Source of the DNA: Ricinus communis
Lineage: Eukaryota > Streptophyta > Magnoliopsida > Malpighiales > Euphorbiaceae
Direction of reading: 5' to 3'
DNA: 64,000 bases
Assembly (NCBI RefSeq): GCF_019578655.1
Contig: NC_063263.1
Location: 7,822,001 to 7,886,000 of the forward strand
Positions 31,271 to 44,000 of this stretch are shown here, one piece after another. Below the pieces are notes generated by a model. It made no database searches. It was not told the DNA's origin and worked only from the letters and a program-made list of their open reading frames with translations. Within the stretch, counting starts at the first letter, position 1; every line of letters starts with the position of its first letter. Both the position numbers and the translations under genes were made by a program.

Positions 31271-33206
31271 TGGTGTTCAAGAGAAAACCTGTATGACTGG
31301 AACATAGATGTCCTGCAAACCAACTTGTTCACTTGATCAGTTTCTTTTCATTTTATTGCTTTGCCTGCCTATAGATTTGGCGGTTAGGTCTGTAAGCTAT
31401 TTCCTGGAATGGTCTCCAGAACATATTAAAATTTGTACTATATAGTGTTGAAGGTTTTTTTTTTTTCCTTCTTTTTCTTTAAAGAGAAAAATTAGTAATT
31501 CAGCTGGGTTAGGAAATTGCTTGAACCGAATCAAATCTAATTTCTATATTTTATTAATATTTCTATTATACTATAAAACTAATTTCTTAAAATAAATATT
31601 ATGTACTTTGGATAGATTTATAATTAAAACAGAATCTTTTCTAGTTATATATATTTAAGAAATAATTATAAAAATAGTGTATAAATTTCTTAAATTCTGA
31701 CAATAAAATTTCTATATTTTTAAAAGTTATATTCTAATGTGTAACATTTAAGTGTATAGAATTAGTTATTTATATTAAAAAAAGCTCTATAATTATAAAA
31801 TAATAGGTAAATTTATTGAAATTTAACAATTAAGTATTTAAATTTTTAAAATGTATAATTTAGCGTGTGAATTTTATAATTGAGTGTATATAATAAGTTA
31901 ATATGGATATGTAATTTTAAAATATATTATTGAAAATGATAATCTTAATTAGACTATTAATTACTAATATTTTTGTTTATAATATGTAGAGTATTTATTT
32001 ATATATTTATATAATTTTTATTATTTAAATGAAAATTTTATCTTTTTAAATGTAAATATATTTTCATTATGAAAATAAAATAGAAATTGATTTGTATACA
32101 TTAGATTTTCTATATAATGATTAGTTTACATATTTAAATATTAATAATTTTAAATTGTACATATTGAAAACAATTGATTATTAAATTTTTAGTAAGTTCA
32201 GGGACTATCGATACTTATTTTTAAAAGAAAATGATATGGATAATATATAATCTGTTGTTAATTTGTTATATACATTGAATTGTAAATATTTATTAGATTC
32301 ATATACTAAATTGTAAATTTTAAAAGTTTAAATATTTAATATCAATATTAACAACTCTATATACTATTTTTATATTATCCTTATATATAAAAATAAAAAT
32401 TATTAAAAGTAATAAACACAAAGAGAATATCAGAAAGGCTAAAGAAATTGAACTAAACAAAACTGAAATAAGTTGGTTCAATTGGATTTGAATCTCCTAT
32501 TTGGTTTGGTTAGATTTGTATTCATAAGAAATTTATTTTTTTCAATTTAGCTTTTGTTATATAACAGATCAAATCTGAAGTTCTTAGGGATAGTCATATA
32601 CATACATATAAATTATAAAATCAGTGTGATCATTGATGATTAATATGATTAAATATATATTTAGATATCTAAATTTGATTAAGTATATATTTAGATATTT
32701 AATCATTTTAACATTTTTACTTCAAATATAATTTGGTAAATATTTCAATTTATATTTTTATGATATTTTAGTAACATATTGATTTATATTGAATACTAAA
32801 TATTTGATATTATTATCTTTAGATATTTATTAGATTAAATTAGTTAAAATAATTAAATCAATTAATGGACATATATTGCTATTGTTCATATATATAAATT
32901 ATTTTATTTTATTACAAGATCTTAACAATTTAAAATTACCTTTCTCTTTTTTCTTTTAGAAAAAGAAAAACAGCAATGCAATTTTTGTTGAAAATACTTG
33001 GAAAAATATTTGTATGAAATTTTACCAAACATGGAAATATTTGCTTTCGGATATCTCACATTTCCGGGCAAATAGAACGGCGGTAGCAAAAAGAAGAATT
33101 AGAATAGTTAGCATTGCAGCAGTATCCCACACCAAAGTTCGCAGAAAAAGACAGAGACACAAAGAAAACACTACTAAATCTTCAATTTAACCTTTGTTAC
33201 GTTACA
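31271..33206. other. RH20 3' region and AT-rich spacer
   Basis: The first ~200 bases are the probable 3' untranslated region of RH20. The rest, especially 31,540-32,900, is extremely AT-rich, with imperfect repeats such as two adjacent copies of a GATTAA-TATATATTTAGATAT unit near 32,640-32,705. It may consist of old MITE fragments. I see no coding frame. Confidence 0.5.
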
Positions 33207-36200
33207 ATGAGTGAAGAGGGTCCTAAGCTCTACACCAACAAACCCAAGAAAGGTAACAATTTCCCTCTAACCTCTACGTTTTCTTTTCTTTTCTTTTTAT
33301 TAATTTTTTTCGTTTTATGAGTAACCGATTTTATTTTCTTCTCAAATCTCAATCGCCACCGAGAAAGATTCTTTATAATAGTGCTTTCTTTATTAGTTTT
33401 CTTTTCTTTAATCATTAAACGATAAAAAGAAAGTTGATGGATTTTTAATCGTTGAATAGAAATGATTTTCTTTTTGTTGAAATAATAGCACAAATTAAGC
33501 AATTTCAAGAACAACAACCATCAACAACCAGAACAACACCATCCTCAGCTTCAGCTGCAGCTGCATCATACAAAATGGGGTCTCAGTCTACTGCTCCTCC
33601 TCCTCCTCCACCACCTCCTCAGCCTCCAAAGGAATCGTTTGCTAGGCGTTACAAGTTCCTTTGGCCTCTTCTCTTGACTGTCAATCTTACTGTTGGAGGT
33701 TTATCTTATTTTCTCTTTTTTTTCATTCATTAATGTTTATATGTGTACATATGTCTATCTACTGATTTTATGATTGGAATTACCGAAATGGGATCTGGGT
33801 GTTTGACAGAGTTGTCTTTTACAAGTGGGTATGTAAAGTTTGGTGCCATATGCTGATAAAGAAGGAATTTAATGTAGTTATATTTATTGTGCTTGTGTGC
33901 ATTAATTATTTGCAATGTGCATTTGAATCTTCTTTCTTGAATACTTTCTTGATTTTGTTATTGGAAGATAATTTGTTGTCAGAAATTATAATAAGGTTTT
34001 AGGCCTTTAGTTTGGCATGCTGATAATTTTACTGCATTTGGAGCATCTCTTTAGAAAAAATGGCTCTTTTGTAATTAACACTTTGCAATTTGACGTGCTG
34101 TTTTCTTCTTTTCCTAGTTAGTTAGGACTGTTATTTAGAGCTGGGTGTTGATCTTAGGATTTCAATTAGGATTTATATTTAGGGGGCAGCGGGTTTTCCT
34201 AGTTAAGCTTGCTCTTCTTCAATGTGAAATTGGATGTGTGCAATTGTTATGGCAATCCTCTGTGATTCACTTTAAAAGTTGTATAATTTTTTTGAGTTGG
34301 GATGAACTTTTATATTTATAATTGGGATGGACTTTATTTATTGACCTGTTCATCATAGGGTAAGTGTTTGAATCTGCACACCTGTCTTTATGCTTTTGTT
34401 GCACCTGCTGTTTAATTTCGTTGCAATCTAGATATGAAACCTGGCATATCACACACATCTATGAGCAGTTTTTTCTTTTTCCTTTTCTTGATTCCTCAAG
34501 TATTTCTGACCCTTAGTTTTTGAAGACGAAACTAAGGGGGTGGAAATCTACATCGTTGGGGCACTTAAATATCAATGAAGAACCCTTCTTGAACTGACAT
34601 TGTTATTATTATATGGATGTGTTTCTGATGCTTTTACTGTTGCACGTGTGCCGATTGGGTGTCAGCTAGCGGATAATCAATCATATCTATTTTACTTTGC
34701 CCAATAAGTTATCCATGCATGAGATGAGATGAGATGCTGCGATAGGTGCACATTTCAAAGTTATCTATCACCTCAATGTATTTTTGATATGATGTGCCCT
34801 TGTGTGATGTGTCTTTGGAAAATAAATGACATAACACACACACACCCCCCCTTTCTTGGATATTCTTTTATGTGCCATGATGTAGATGCATGGAGTCCTG
34901 TGATGTATGTGATGCTCTTGACTGATAAATGTTTTTCTTGATTGCATATTTTAGAAAGTATCTTTGCTTCAGGTTGGGTTTAAATCTTCTCTTTATGTTA
35001 AATGTCATTGGTTGACACATCTTAATTGACAATAGAACATCATTGACAATAGAACATCATATGAGTGCAGCATATTAGGAAAAGAAAAAGGAATGGGGTT
35101 TCAGTTTTCTGAATTATTGAATTGTTGATGCCAGAACATGTTTCTTCCTTCCTAACGAAATTAGAGTACTAACAGTAGCTTGTACAAACTTCTAAATATT
35201 ATCTGAAATAGCAACTTAATGGTTTATATATTTCACAGGAAAGGCAAAAAGAAATCTGATGGTTTTATTTTTTTCATTACAGATCTGAGTAGATTTTTGC
35301 TGCATACTCTTGAGAAACACAAAACAGAATTTAATGATTTCTGCCCTGATCAGAGTCTGTTGGGTGTATTTGTCAGCATAGAAAAGCAATCCTGTTGATA
35401 GAAGTCCATACAATTTTCATTACCTAGCAGATGTTAAACAAGTATATTTGCATACACTGCAGCACAACTGTGAAGTGGTTACTATCATCTATGAACATAC
35501 AATTGTGGAAATGAATGAGATAATTGTTTGCTTGTTCTGAAGCCCTATTTTAACACCAAGAATGGTATGTGTGAATAGCTTGTCTTTCGGGGCTTAAGAA
35601 TAGAGTACTACTGCTTAAAACTAGAACCTCCACAACTCCATTCACCACCAAGGTTCAATTTTTGCCTATATTAAATTGACAAGTTATTAAATTAAATAAC
35701 AATATGCAGGCTTCAAAATTGTTAGCAAGTATTAGACTAGCAGTATAGTTGTTCTGTGGCATTATGCATGTGAACTTTTAGGATTTCTTCTATTTTCTTA
35801 TCTTGACAAGTAGTAGCAAATTGATGTTATTTTTTCAGAATGCTTATTCAGCAATTGATTAGCATCTCGTTTGAGAGGTGATGTCTGTTTCATCCAGTCC
35901 AAGTGTCCCGCTTTTTAACTTTGCCCATTTTAACTGTTTAGTAGTTAAATTCGTGAAATACGACTGTTTCTTTGAAGCTTCTGAGTAAATTCAGTGACAT
36001 TGTTACGGATTATGCTTTTCTTTCCATAAATGTATGTGCAGCTTACTTGTTCATGAGAACAAAGAAAAAGGAAACAGGCCTAGAGGAAGAAGCAGCAAAG
36101 AATGTTCCTCCTACTCCAGTTTCATCCACCTCTACCGCAAGTGCTGCAGTCACCGAGAAACCCATATCACTACCTGCTGTTCCAGAACCTGTGAAGCTGC

Positions 36201-36361
36201 GTGAACCTGTTTCGGAGAATCAACAGCGTGAACTTTACAGGTGGATGTTGGAAGAGAAAAGGAAGGTCAAACCAAAAAATCCAGAAGAGAAGAAGCGCAT
36301 TGATGAAGAGAAAGCTATTCTTAAGCAGTTCATTAGAGCAAAATCCATCCCCAGTATTTAG
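33207..36361 (+). CDS. small single-pass membrane protein, At1g55160-like, function unknown
   Basis: Three exons, 33207-33252, 33489-33698 and 36042-36361, join in frame to 191 aa with GT-AG introns; intron 2 is 2.3 kb. The N-terminus MSEEGPKLYTNKPKK leads to a Gln/Ser/Thr/Ala-rich stretch and a run of seven prolines. A single hydrophobic segment at about residues 72-92 (KFLWPLLLTVNLTVGAYLFM) is followed by KKK. A Ser/Thr/Pro/Val linker and a highly charged C-terminal helix (REPVSENQQRELYRWMLEEK and onward) complete it. It resembles the Arabidopsis protein annotated 'WAS/WASL-interacting family' because of its proline run, which says little about function. Its position after RH20 matches Arabidopsis. 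A membrane-anchored protein is a fair inference; I do not know its role. Confidence 0.85.
35025..35058. repeat. 17 bp tandem duplication
   Basis: ATTGACAATAGAACATC occurs twice head to tail, in the 2.3 kb intron of the small membrane protein gene. Confidence 0.9.
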
Positions 36362-39300
36362 TTGTATGCTCTTATTCCAACCGGAATTAGCAGATTATTC
36401 TCTGATCGATCATGAAGTTTGAATTCTGCCATTGTTGAATATCGACGTTTTTACCGTTTTCTCCTAAAAGGTTGCTTCTTGATCAAATTCTTTAAAGACT
36501 TCCATCTTCTTTTGTTACTGTCATTTTGATTTTGATACAAGGGTGATGCTTGTATGGTAGAAGATTGTCCATAAACTTGCTGATCTATAATTGTCTTTGT
36601 ACATATAATCAATTTCAATGGCTTTTTGTTGTCAGATGTAGGATGAATTATTATTTAAATGGCATACATGTACTGGCCTCTGGAACAGCATCCAAATACA
36701 ATACTGATCTGCAACTTCAGATCATCAAATAGTCCTACATGATTAAAACAAACATCCCAAGGAAAAAAAGAGTCTTATTTCTCTATCTTTTCCAGTCTTT
36801 TCTGCTTGTGTTGCTAATGTTCCTTGCAGAGTCTATATGATTACTAATTTTGTGGACTGGTGGGTCTTATTTAAAAATAAAATAAAATACCAGGATAACT
36901 TGCTTCTTGCTGTCATTTTTGTCATATTAGCATCAGTTGGCTAACATCATTTTGAATTTGCTGCTATCCTGTCCAATTAAGAGAAAATAGAAATGGATTG
37001 GCGCATATTCTCAAACTTTTTAAGTTTTGAAGGAGTTTAGATTCACATGGTGACATGGGCCTAATAAAAGAATAGCACAATTTCCAATGAGGATGTGGAG
37101 ACTCCCAATATACATATGTTCAGAGTATCCACAAAGACAACATGCAACCTTCCAAAATCAAAACCAAATGCAACGACCAAATTAGATTGGTTTTCCAACC
37201 TCCAAATAATAATAATTATTATTATATTAAATATAGAATTCCACACCATCTCATCAAATATACCAAAACATTAAAAAAATATGTGCTCCAAGACCACTAA
37301 AGTCCTAAACTTCAAACTTTTCAAAAGAATTTAGAAACATATCCAATATATTCTCTAAGATTCTTTGAGATTTAGAAGAGTTAACAAATGAACCCTAAAA
37401 CAAAGTAACATATGTATGTGAAGGAGAGAGAAAAGATAGCCAAATGATCTAATGCAATTATGATAAATGATTAAAATATTAACTTTTGTTTCAAAAAGAT
37501 ACTTAATCATAAGTTAGGTAGTTTGAAACAGAGAAGTAAAGAAAAGCTAAGGAATGGAGCTTAACAATTAAAATAAAATAAAAAAATGAAATAAATTAAT
37601 TTGCAATCAAGAAAAATGGGCCACTATACAATGCCAACATTATTTTGGTAACAGTCAAAGATAGATTTTGAGAGTACTTTTTTTTTTTTTTGAAGAAGAA
37701 AGTTTGAAAGTTAAAAAACTAAATTATTAAAACTTTTCCCCAAAAGAGATGGCTTTAATTTCCATCCTTAATTATACACTATACAAATGGACATTAGTAC
37801 CCATGCTTAAACCAAAATACATATAACATATTTGAGGGCAATTAAGGACTACCCATTACCTCATTGAATAGACTAAGAAGGATTAAGGGGGTTGGTTCAA
37901 ATGAAAAACAGGGTACCCACATGTGGCCTATTGTATTGTATATAAAATGGAATAGAGGGATGGGGGTGAAAGTAACATGAGAGGTTGGCCAATTGTATGT
38001 GTGGATTGGGTGATAATTTCAGTGTAGAGAGAGGGTCAAATTAAAGTGTATATATATATATATATATATAATAGAGAGAGAGAGAGAGAGAGGAGAAATT
38101 AAGATGATGATGATGATGAATGTGGTTGGAGTTATTGAGTCTCACATGAAAGCACGAGGACACCAGCTGCGCCTGCAAGGGGGTAAGGAACGCCTCCCAC
38201 CCCCACTGTGCCACCACACAATTATACACTTGTGGGGACTTCCATCTCTACTTCTACATTACATACCATATTACCCTTAACCCACACATACACAATCAAA
38301 TTAATCCACTTCGGATACTCTATTGATCTCGTTTCGCTAGCTATATATGCATTTTCTTGCATCTATTGTTTATACTTTGATTTTGTGCTTCCTTTAAATA
38401 TTATTATAGAATTTGAATTCAAGATCATAGACTAAAAAGAAAAGGCAAATCTGACTAATACTTAAGCTCACTAATTAAGCCTCGCATTTAATATGAAGGT
38501 TAATTACTCTTCTATTTTTGTACATTAATCAGTATGTCACGCATGGAATCACTAATCATCATTTGATCCATGCTTCCACCCTAATCAATTGTTACTTCGC
38601 ACCTAATTATTAACAAATACGATGCATTTTAGAAAAGAACTTCATGGTGTATGTCTTTAAGTTTTTATTTTTGGCTTACAATTTTAGGTTATTCTTATCT
38701 ACACTAGGCGTTTACGCCCCAATGAATGAGAAAATAACACATATATATAAGTATTCTTTTAAAATTAGATGATTGATATATAATTATTTTAAATTAATGA
38801 GTGTATGTCAATTATCTACCAATTTGATGTGAACTAAACAAAAAATTTTCAGTTAATTTTGATTTCTTTTGCCATATCTTTGCAACAAAAACTTTTTTTA
38901 ATAGTGTTTATTTTTTTACTATGATCATTTTCACTAGAGGGTCCTTTTGTTTCGCCAAGAATGTACTACAAACTATCATTAAATTATTGATCTAAAGGCA
39001 AGTAATAATTATTTTATTTGCTAATATCCAGGTATCTAATTTTATGACCACTTCCAATATAAATATTGAAACGGCTAATGTAATAAAATATATTTCATTT
39101 TCATAAAATAAGGAAAAAAAAGAAAGAAATATATTCAACCATGTTGAATCTCTATTCTTACATGTTTTCAAACAGTTGGATGATGAAAATATTTAGTTAA
39201 TATTTACAAATATATTCATTTAGATTCTCTTTTAATGAGAGATTTAAGCAAACCATGATCTAAATAAATAAAAATAATTATATTTTTATATTTGCCGTAT

Positions 39301-39665
39301 TCGTCGTAAAAGCAAAACTCATATAGTATAGAAATAATATATTATTAACTCTATACAATTAAGATAATCATCTTTTTACACTAATTGTAAAAATAAAAAA
39401 TCATATATTATGAAAAAAAAAAATTTACGTCTAAAATAAAAAATCATAAAATAGTCAGCTTTTTATACTCATTTTAAAAATAAAAAATCACATAATATAA
39501 AAGAAAATATCCATATAAAATCTTTCACATCTAAAAACAAATGTTATTACGACTTGAACTAACACTAAAGTATTAATATTATATATGGGTCGTAAAAGAA
39601 TCTAGTTAGCTCTTACCCATTAGGTAAAGAGAGAAAAAATACAATACACATGCTCCTATAGATGT
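36362..39665. other. intergenic region upstream of CYP90D1
   Basis: This holds the likely 3' untranslated region of the small membrane protein (to about 36,600) and then AT-rich spacer. A compound microsatellite lies at 38,049-38,094: a TA run followed by a GA run. Near 39,300-39,560 there are repeated fragments of a TTTTTATACTC/AAAAATAAAAAATCA motif that recurs elsewhere in the window. I see no supported gene. Confidence 0.5.
38049..38094. repeat. compound (TA)n(GA)n microsatellite
   Basis: About 11 TA units are followed directly by about 11 GA units, in the CYP90D1 upstream region. Confidence 0.93.
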
Positions 39666-39670
39666 GTGTG

Positions 39671-39680
39671 TATAAATACA
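39671..39680 (+). promoter_or_regulatory. probable TATA box of CYP90D1
   Basis: TATAAATACA lies 442 bases upstream of the CYP90D1 start codon and is followed ~30 bases later by CCTCTGAGCC, a plausible start region. If used, the leader is about 400 bases long and includes the CGCACG motif, the GA microsatellite and upstream ATGs. A nearer promoter cannot be excluded. Confidence 0.45.
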
Positions 39681-39846
39681 AACAAACCCTCTGAGCCAAA
39701 CTATACACATATGCATCTCCCAATATAAATATTCTCTCTTACACATTAACTTAAGCACGAACCTTACATACATAAACTCTTTTTTTTGTATGTATTTTAT
39801 TTCATTTTATTTTTTCTCTTTCGCTTTCATTTTTCTTTCTTTTTGC

Positions 39847-39852
39847 CGCACG
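39847..39852 (-). promoter_or_regulatory. BRRE-type motif (CGTGCG) near CYP90D1
   Basis: On the minus strand this reads CGTGCG, matching the BZR1-bound brassinosteroid response element CGTG(T/C)G. It sits in a CGCACGCGTGCACG cluster about 265 bases before the start codon. Brassinosteroid synthesis genes are repressed through such sites (established for Arabidopsis). Use here is inference, and the motif may fall in the leader rather than the promoter. Confidence 0.4.
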
Positions 39853-39978
39853 CGTGCACGTACACATGCACAACATTCATATAATTCAATCCAGAATAAT
39901 GTCATCATCATCTCCATAGTCACCATGATTAAGCATATTTAAGCAAAACAAATACATATATATTGTATTGTATGTAGA

Positions 39979-39981
<3 letters not shown>

Positions 39982-40031
<50 letters not shown>
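39982..40031 (+). repeat. (GA)n microsatellite in the CYP90D1 leader
   Basis: About 25 uninterrupted AG/GA units end 82 bases before the CYP90D1 start codon. GA tracts in plant leaders can bind GAGA-binding (BPC) factors. Here the tract is also inside an upstream ORF, giving an Arg-Glu repeat. Confidence 0.95.
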
Positions 40032-40033
<2 letters not shown>

Positions 40034-40112
40034 TGTGTGTATGTGCGTACGAGGGCAAGAAAGCAAGCAAGAAAGAAAGAAAGAAAGAAAGCACACATAT
40101 CCATATACAATT

Positions 40113-41022
40113 ATGGACAGTTTATTGTTGATTGTACTAACAATCTTGCTGTCTTCCGTAATAATCTTGTACAGGAACTGCAGGTTGTTTAGTATATTAT
40201 TCAGATCATCTAAAACCAAAACCCCACTTCCTTTAGGCAATCTTGGATGGCCTTTTCTTGGTGAAACCCTCGAGTTCGTTTCTTGTGCTTATTCAGACCG
40301 CCCTGAAAGCTTCATGGATAAACGTCGCCGCATGTAAGTATTCATCAATCCATATATACATATATATATATACACAAACAACATGTTATATATCAATAAT
40401 ACATGATACAGCAACTTATGTTTGTCAATTATTTGTTGTGTCATAAACTAATCCAAGATTAAGATATATATTAGTTAGTATGTATACATCAGACAGTTTT
40501 GTTTATTAATTAGCAAGTAGTATCTGAACTACATAACCTACAAAACAAAGGGTAAAAGGAAAGCTCTTGAAGTCATCATTTCTTTAACTTCCAGGGTCTT
40601 TCAGAAATTAACTATGCTGCTAAGAAATTTAAAGATGAAGAGATGTTAAATTTTTATTTTTATTTTTTATTTTTTTTAATTGTATATAGGTATGGGAAAG
40701 TGTTCAAGTCACATATATTTGGAACTCCGACTATAGTATCAACAGATGCAGAAGTGAGTAAATTCATACTACAAGGTGATGCAAAGATGTTTGTTCCATC
40801 TTACCCGAAATCACTTACCGAGTTGATGGGAAAATCCTCCATTTTGCTCATCAATGGAAGTTTACAGAAGAGAATACATGGTCTGATAGGATCTTTCTTC
40901 AAGTCTCCTCATCTTAAAGCGCAGATCACTAGAGACATGCAAGTTTATGTTCAAGAATCAATGAAGAATTGGAGATGTGATCAGCCCATTTACATACAAG
41001 ACGAAACCAAAAATGTTAGTGT

Positions 41023-41062
<40 letters not shown>

Positions 41063-44000
41063 GGAGTAATTTTGTTTGCTTTTGTTTGTGTGGTTTTAGT
41101 GAAGTGAATTCTATCTCTTGGAGTTTGAACAATACCTATCTTTTTTAACTTAGTTTTTCTTTTATGTTCTAAAATTCAATTTTCTTTCTTTCTTCTTTTT
41201 CTTTTTGGTTTTTTGATATGAGTTCCATTTTAGACACAAGAAAAAACAAAACAAAGTGTCACCAATTTTGAACCTATCTCTGACTTCTTCTTCTAAGTTT
41301 TCACATGCTCTTATTACAAAGTTATTATCAAGAAAACACTATATTATGCATGTATATAGAATCTTTCTCTCTCTGTCTTTCCTTTTTCTTTTTTCCTTTC
41401 TGTCTATGATCACTAGTGAAGGAAATGATTGATGTTTGAATTTTAAGCTCTGGCTTCTACTTAAGTTAGAAATTATTTTGCTACAAAGTAACAAAACAAC
41501 AATAGTGGAGTATGGGGTTCACAATAATTCTGCATGATCATATTGTCTACAAAATCAGACTCATAATTATTGCATATCATATTCCAAAACTTAAAGTTAC
41601 TAATTAAGAAGAAATAACCCTTCTTTTCTGTCTCCAGATTGCCTTTCAAGTACTAGTCAAGGCATTGATTAGTTTGGATCCTGGTCAAGAAATGGAGTCC
41701 CTAAAGAAACAGTTCCAAGAATTTATCTGTGGTCTCATGTCTCTCCCTGTTAACATTCCTGGAACTCAACTTTATCGCTCTTTACAGGCATGTCCTTGTT
41801 AATTATTCTCATAAATTATATATGTCCGGTTAACTACACTTAGAGAAGAACTAATAAAATTAATTAAACTTATTATATGGTTTCAGGCTAAGAAGAAAAT
41901 GGTCAAGTTAGTGCAAAGAATTATTCAGTCTAAAAGGGATGGTGGCATCTCAACAGTTCCTAAGGATGTGGTGGAGGTTCTGCTTAATGATGCTAATGCA
42001 CAATTAACAGATGATTTAATAGCTGACAACATGATCGATATGATGATTCCTGGCGAGGATTCTGTGCCAGTTCTTATGACTCTTGCTGTAAAGTACCTTT
42101 CAGATTGCCCTGCTGCCTTGCAACAATTAACGGTATGTATGTTTACCATTGATCTCTTTCTTGTTAATTAAATACGTGCCCTTAAGCCACTCAATTAATA
42201 ATAATACGATTAATTAATAGTCCATATTTCTATGCAGTGGACTGGGTTCATCTAATTTTTTTTTTTATAATAATGTATGTCATATCATATTTGTTCTGTT
42301 AATTAATCACCCTTAATTAACACTAAGAATGGAGAGTGGGCTTGAGAAGGCCATCTTTGACCAATCCAACTCATAGATGTGTCATTTTCAGTGTTCTTAT
42401 CTCAAGCTTCTACAGTCGAACATTTTCCTCATAGGTTAATGGTTGTGTTGTTGTCATAGGCCTCATAGGCACAAGTGGAATACTGAAATAAGCCGTATTT
42501 AATTACTAGGGTTTTGCCCACACTACTAATTGTACATTTGTACTCAAGGCAGCATCTTCCTACTTATAGCAACCTGCATATTTTCATTCATTTACCAACT
42601 TTATGCATTATGGAAATGTATAATCAAAATAAAACAAAATTTTATTTTGTACCAATTGTATTTTCTTGTAATCATTCACGAGAGTCTATTATTAATTATT
42701 GTACGTGTCTATATATGACGTGATAGACAGTTTATTAAAAGAAATATTCTATTGCATCTAACTGTTAAATTAATAGTGCGCACTTTTTAAAAATATTTTA
42801 TAATTTAATAATAGAAAAACGATATATCTTTTAAATCATATATCTATTCTATATAATATAATATGTGTCGGTTGGATGTACTCATAATAGTTAAAAAGAA
42901 TAAAAAAAAAAAAAGAGATCTTTAATTTTTGGAATCGTGTAAGAATTGGATTCCAGTTCAAGTATTTCTTTCTGGACCATATAGTTGGAGTCAATTTCAT
43001 CAATTAGGTGACATATCAATGGCTATATTCCTTGATCCACGTGTGACTCTTAATTTCGTCAGGACTTTTCTTTTTCTTGTTTAATTTCCTTTTACATCAT
43101 TAAGGTTGTTGTTATCAGAATTGACGTTTTGATTAATTATTCTCAGGATGAGAACATGAAATTAAAAAGTCTCAAAGCACAGCTTGGGGAGCCATTAACA
43201 TGGACTGATTACTTATCATTACCATTTACACAGAGAGTAAGTTAATTACCTCTTGCTTTGATTTGCATATATATATATAAACTAAAGGAAACCCTCATTA
43301 AATTATTGCTTATTGAAGCAGGTGATAACAGAAACTTTAAGAATGGGAAACATTATAATTGGGGTGATGAGAAAGGCCATGAAGGATATAGAAATAAAAG
43401 GTTACTTAATACCAAAAGGATGGTGTGCTTTTGCATACTTCAGATCAGTTCATCTTGATGAAAATCATTATGATTGGCCTTACCAGTTCAATCCATGGAG
43501 GTGGCAAGTAAGACAACTTCACCTTTAATATTTTCTTTTTCTTTCTTTCTTTCTTTCTGGTTAATTTATTTGCTTTGTTTGTTTGTTTTCTTCTTTTATT
43601 TTTTTTATTTTTCTAAAGCATCTAATTCATTAATTTGGATATTTGCAGGACAAAGACATGAGCAATAGCAACTTCACTCCATTTGGAGGTGGACAAAGAT
43701 TATGCCCTGGTCTTGACTTGGCTAGACTTGAAGCTTCCATATTCTTACACAACTTTGTCACTCAATTTAGGTAATTTTGCTCTCCTCTTTACCACATCCA
43801 CTAAAATTCCACCTTTTACTATATGCTTATTTATCATAATATATTGGAGCTCTACACTAATTTTACAATAATTCTACAAATTTAATGCCTTTCCAAAGTT
43901 TGTCATGTGCAATAACTGTATTTTCCTTCACTTTTTTCTTTAAAAAAAAAAAAAAAAACACGAGCATGGACAAAATCATGACATATCCAACTTTCTGCCA

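Noticed and set aside
39886..40240. ORFs on both strands made of Ser-Leu or Arg-Glu repeats near 40.0 kb
   Set aside because: They are translations of the GA/CT microsatellite and have no independent support as proteins. The plus-strand one is kept only as a possible upstream ORF.
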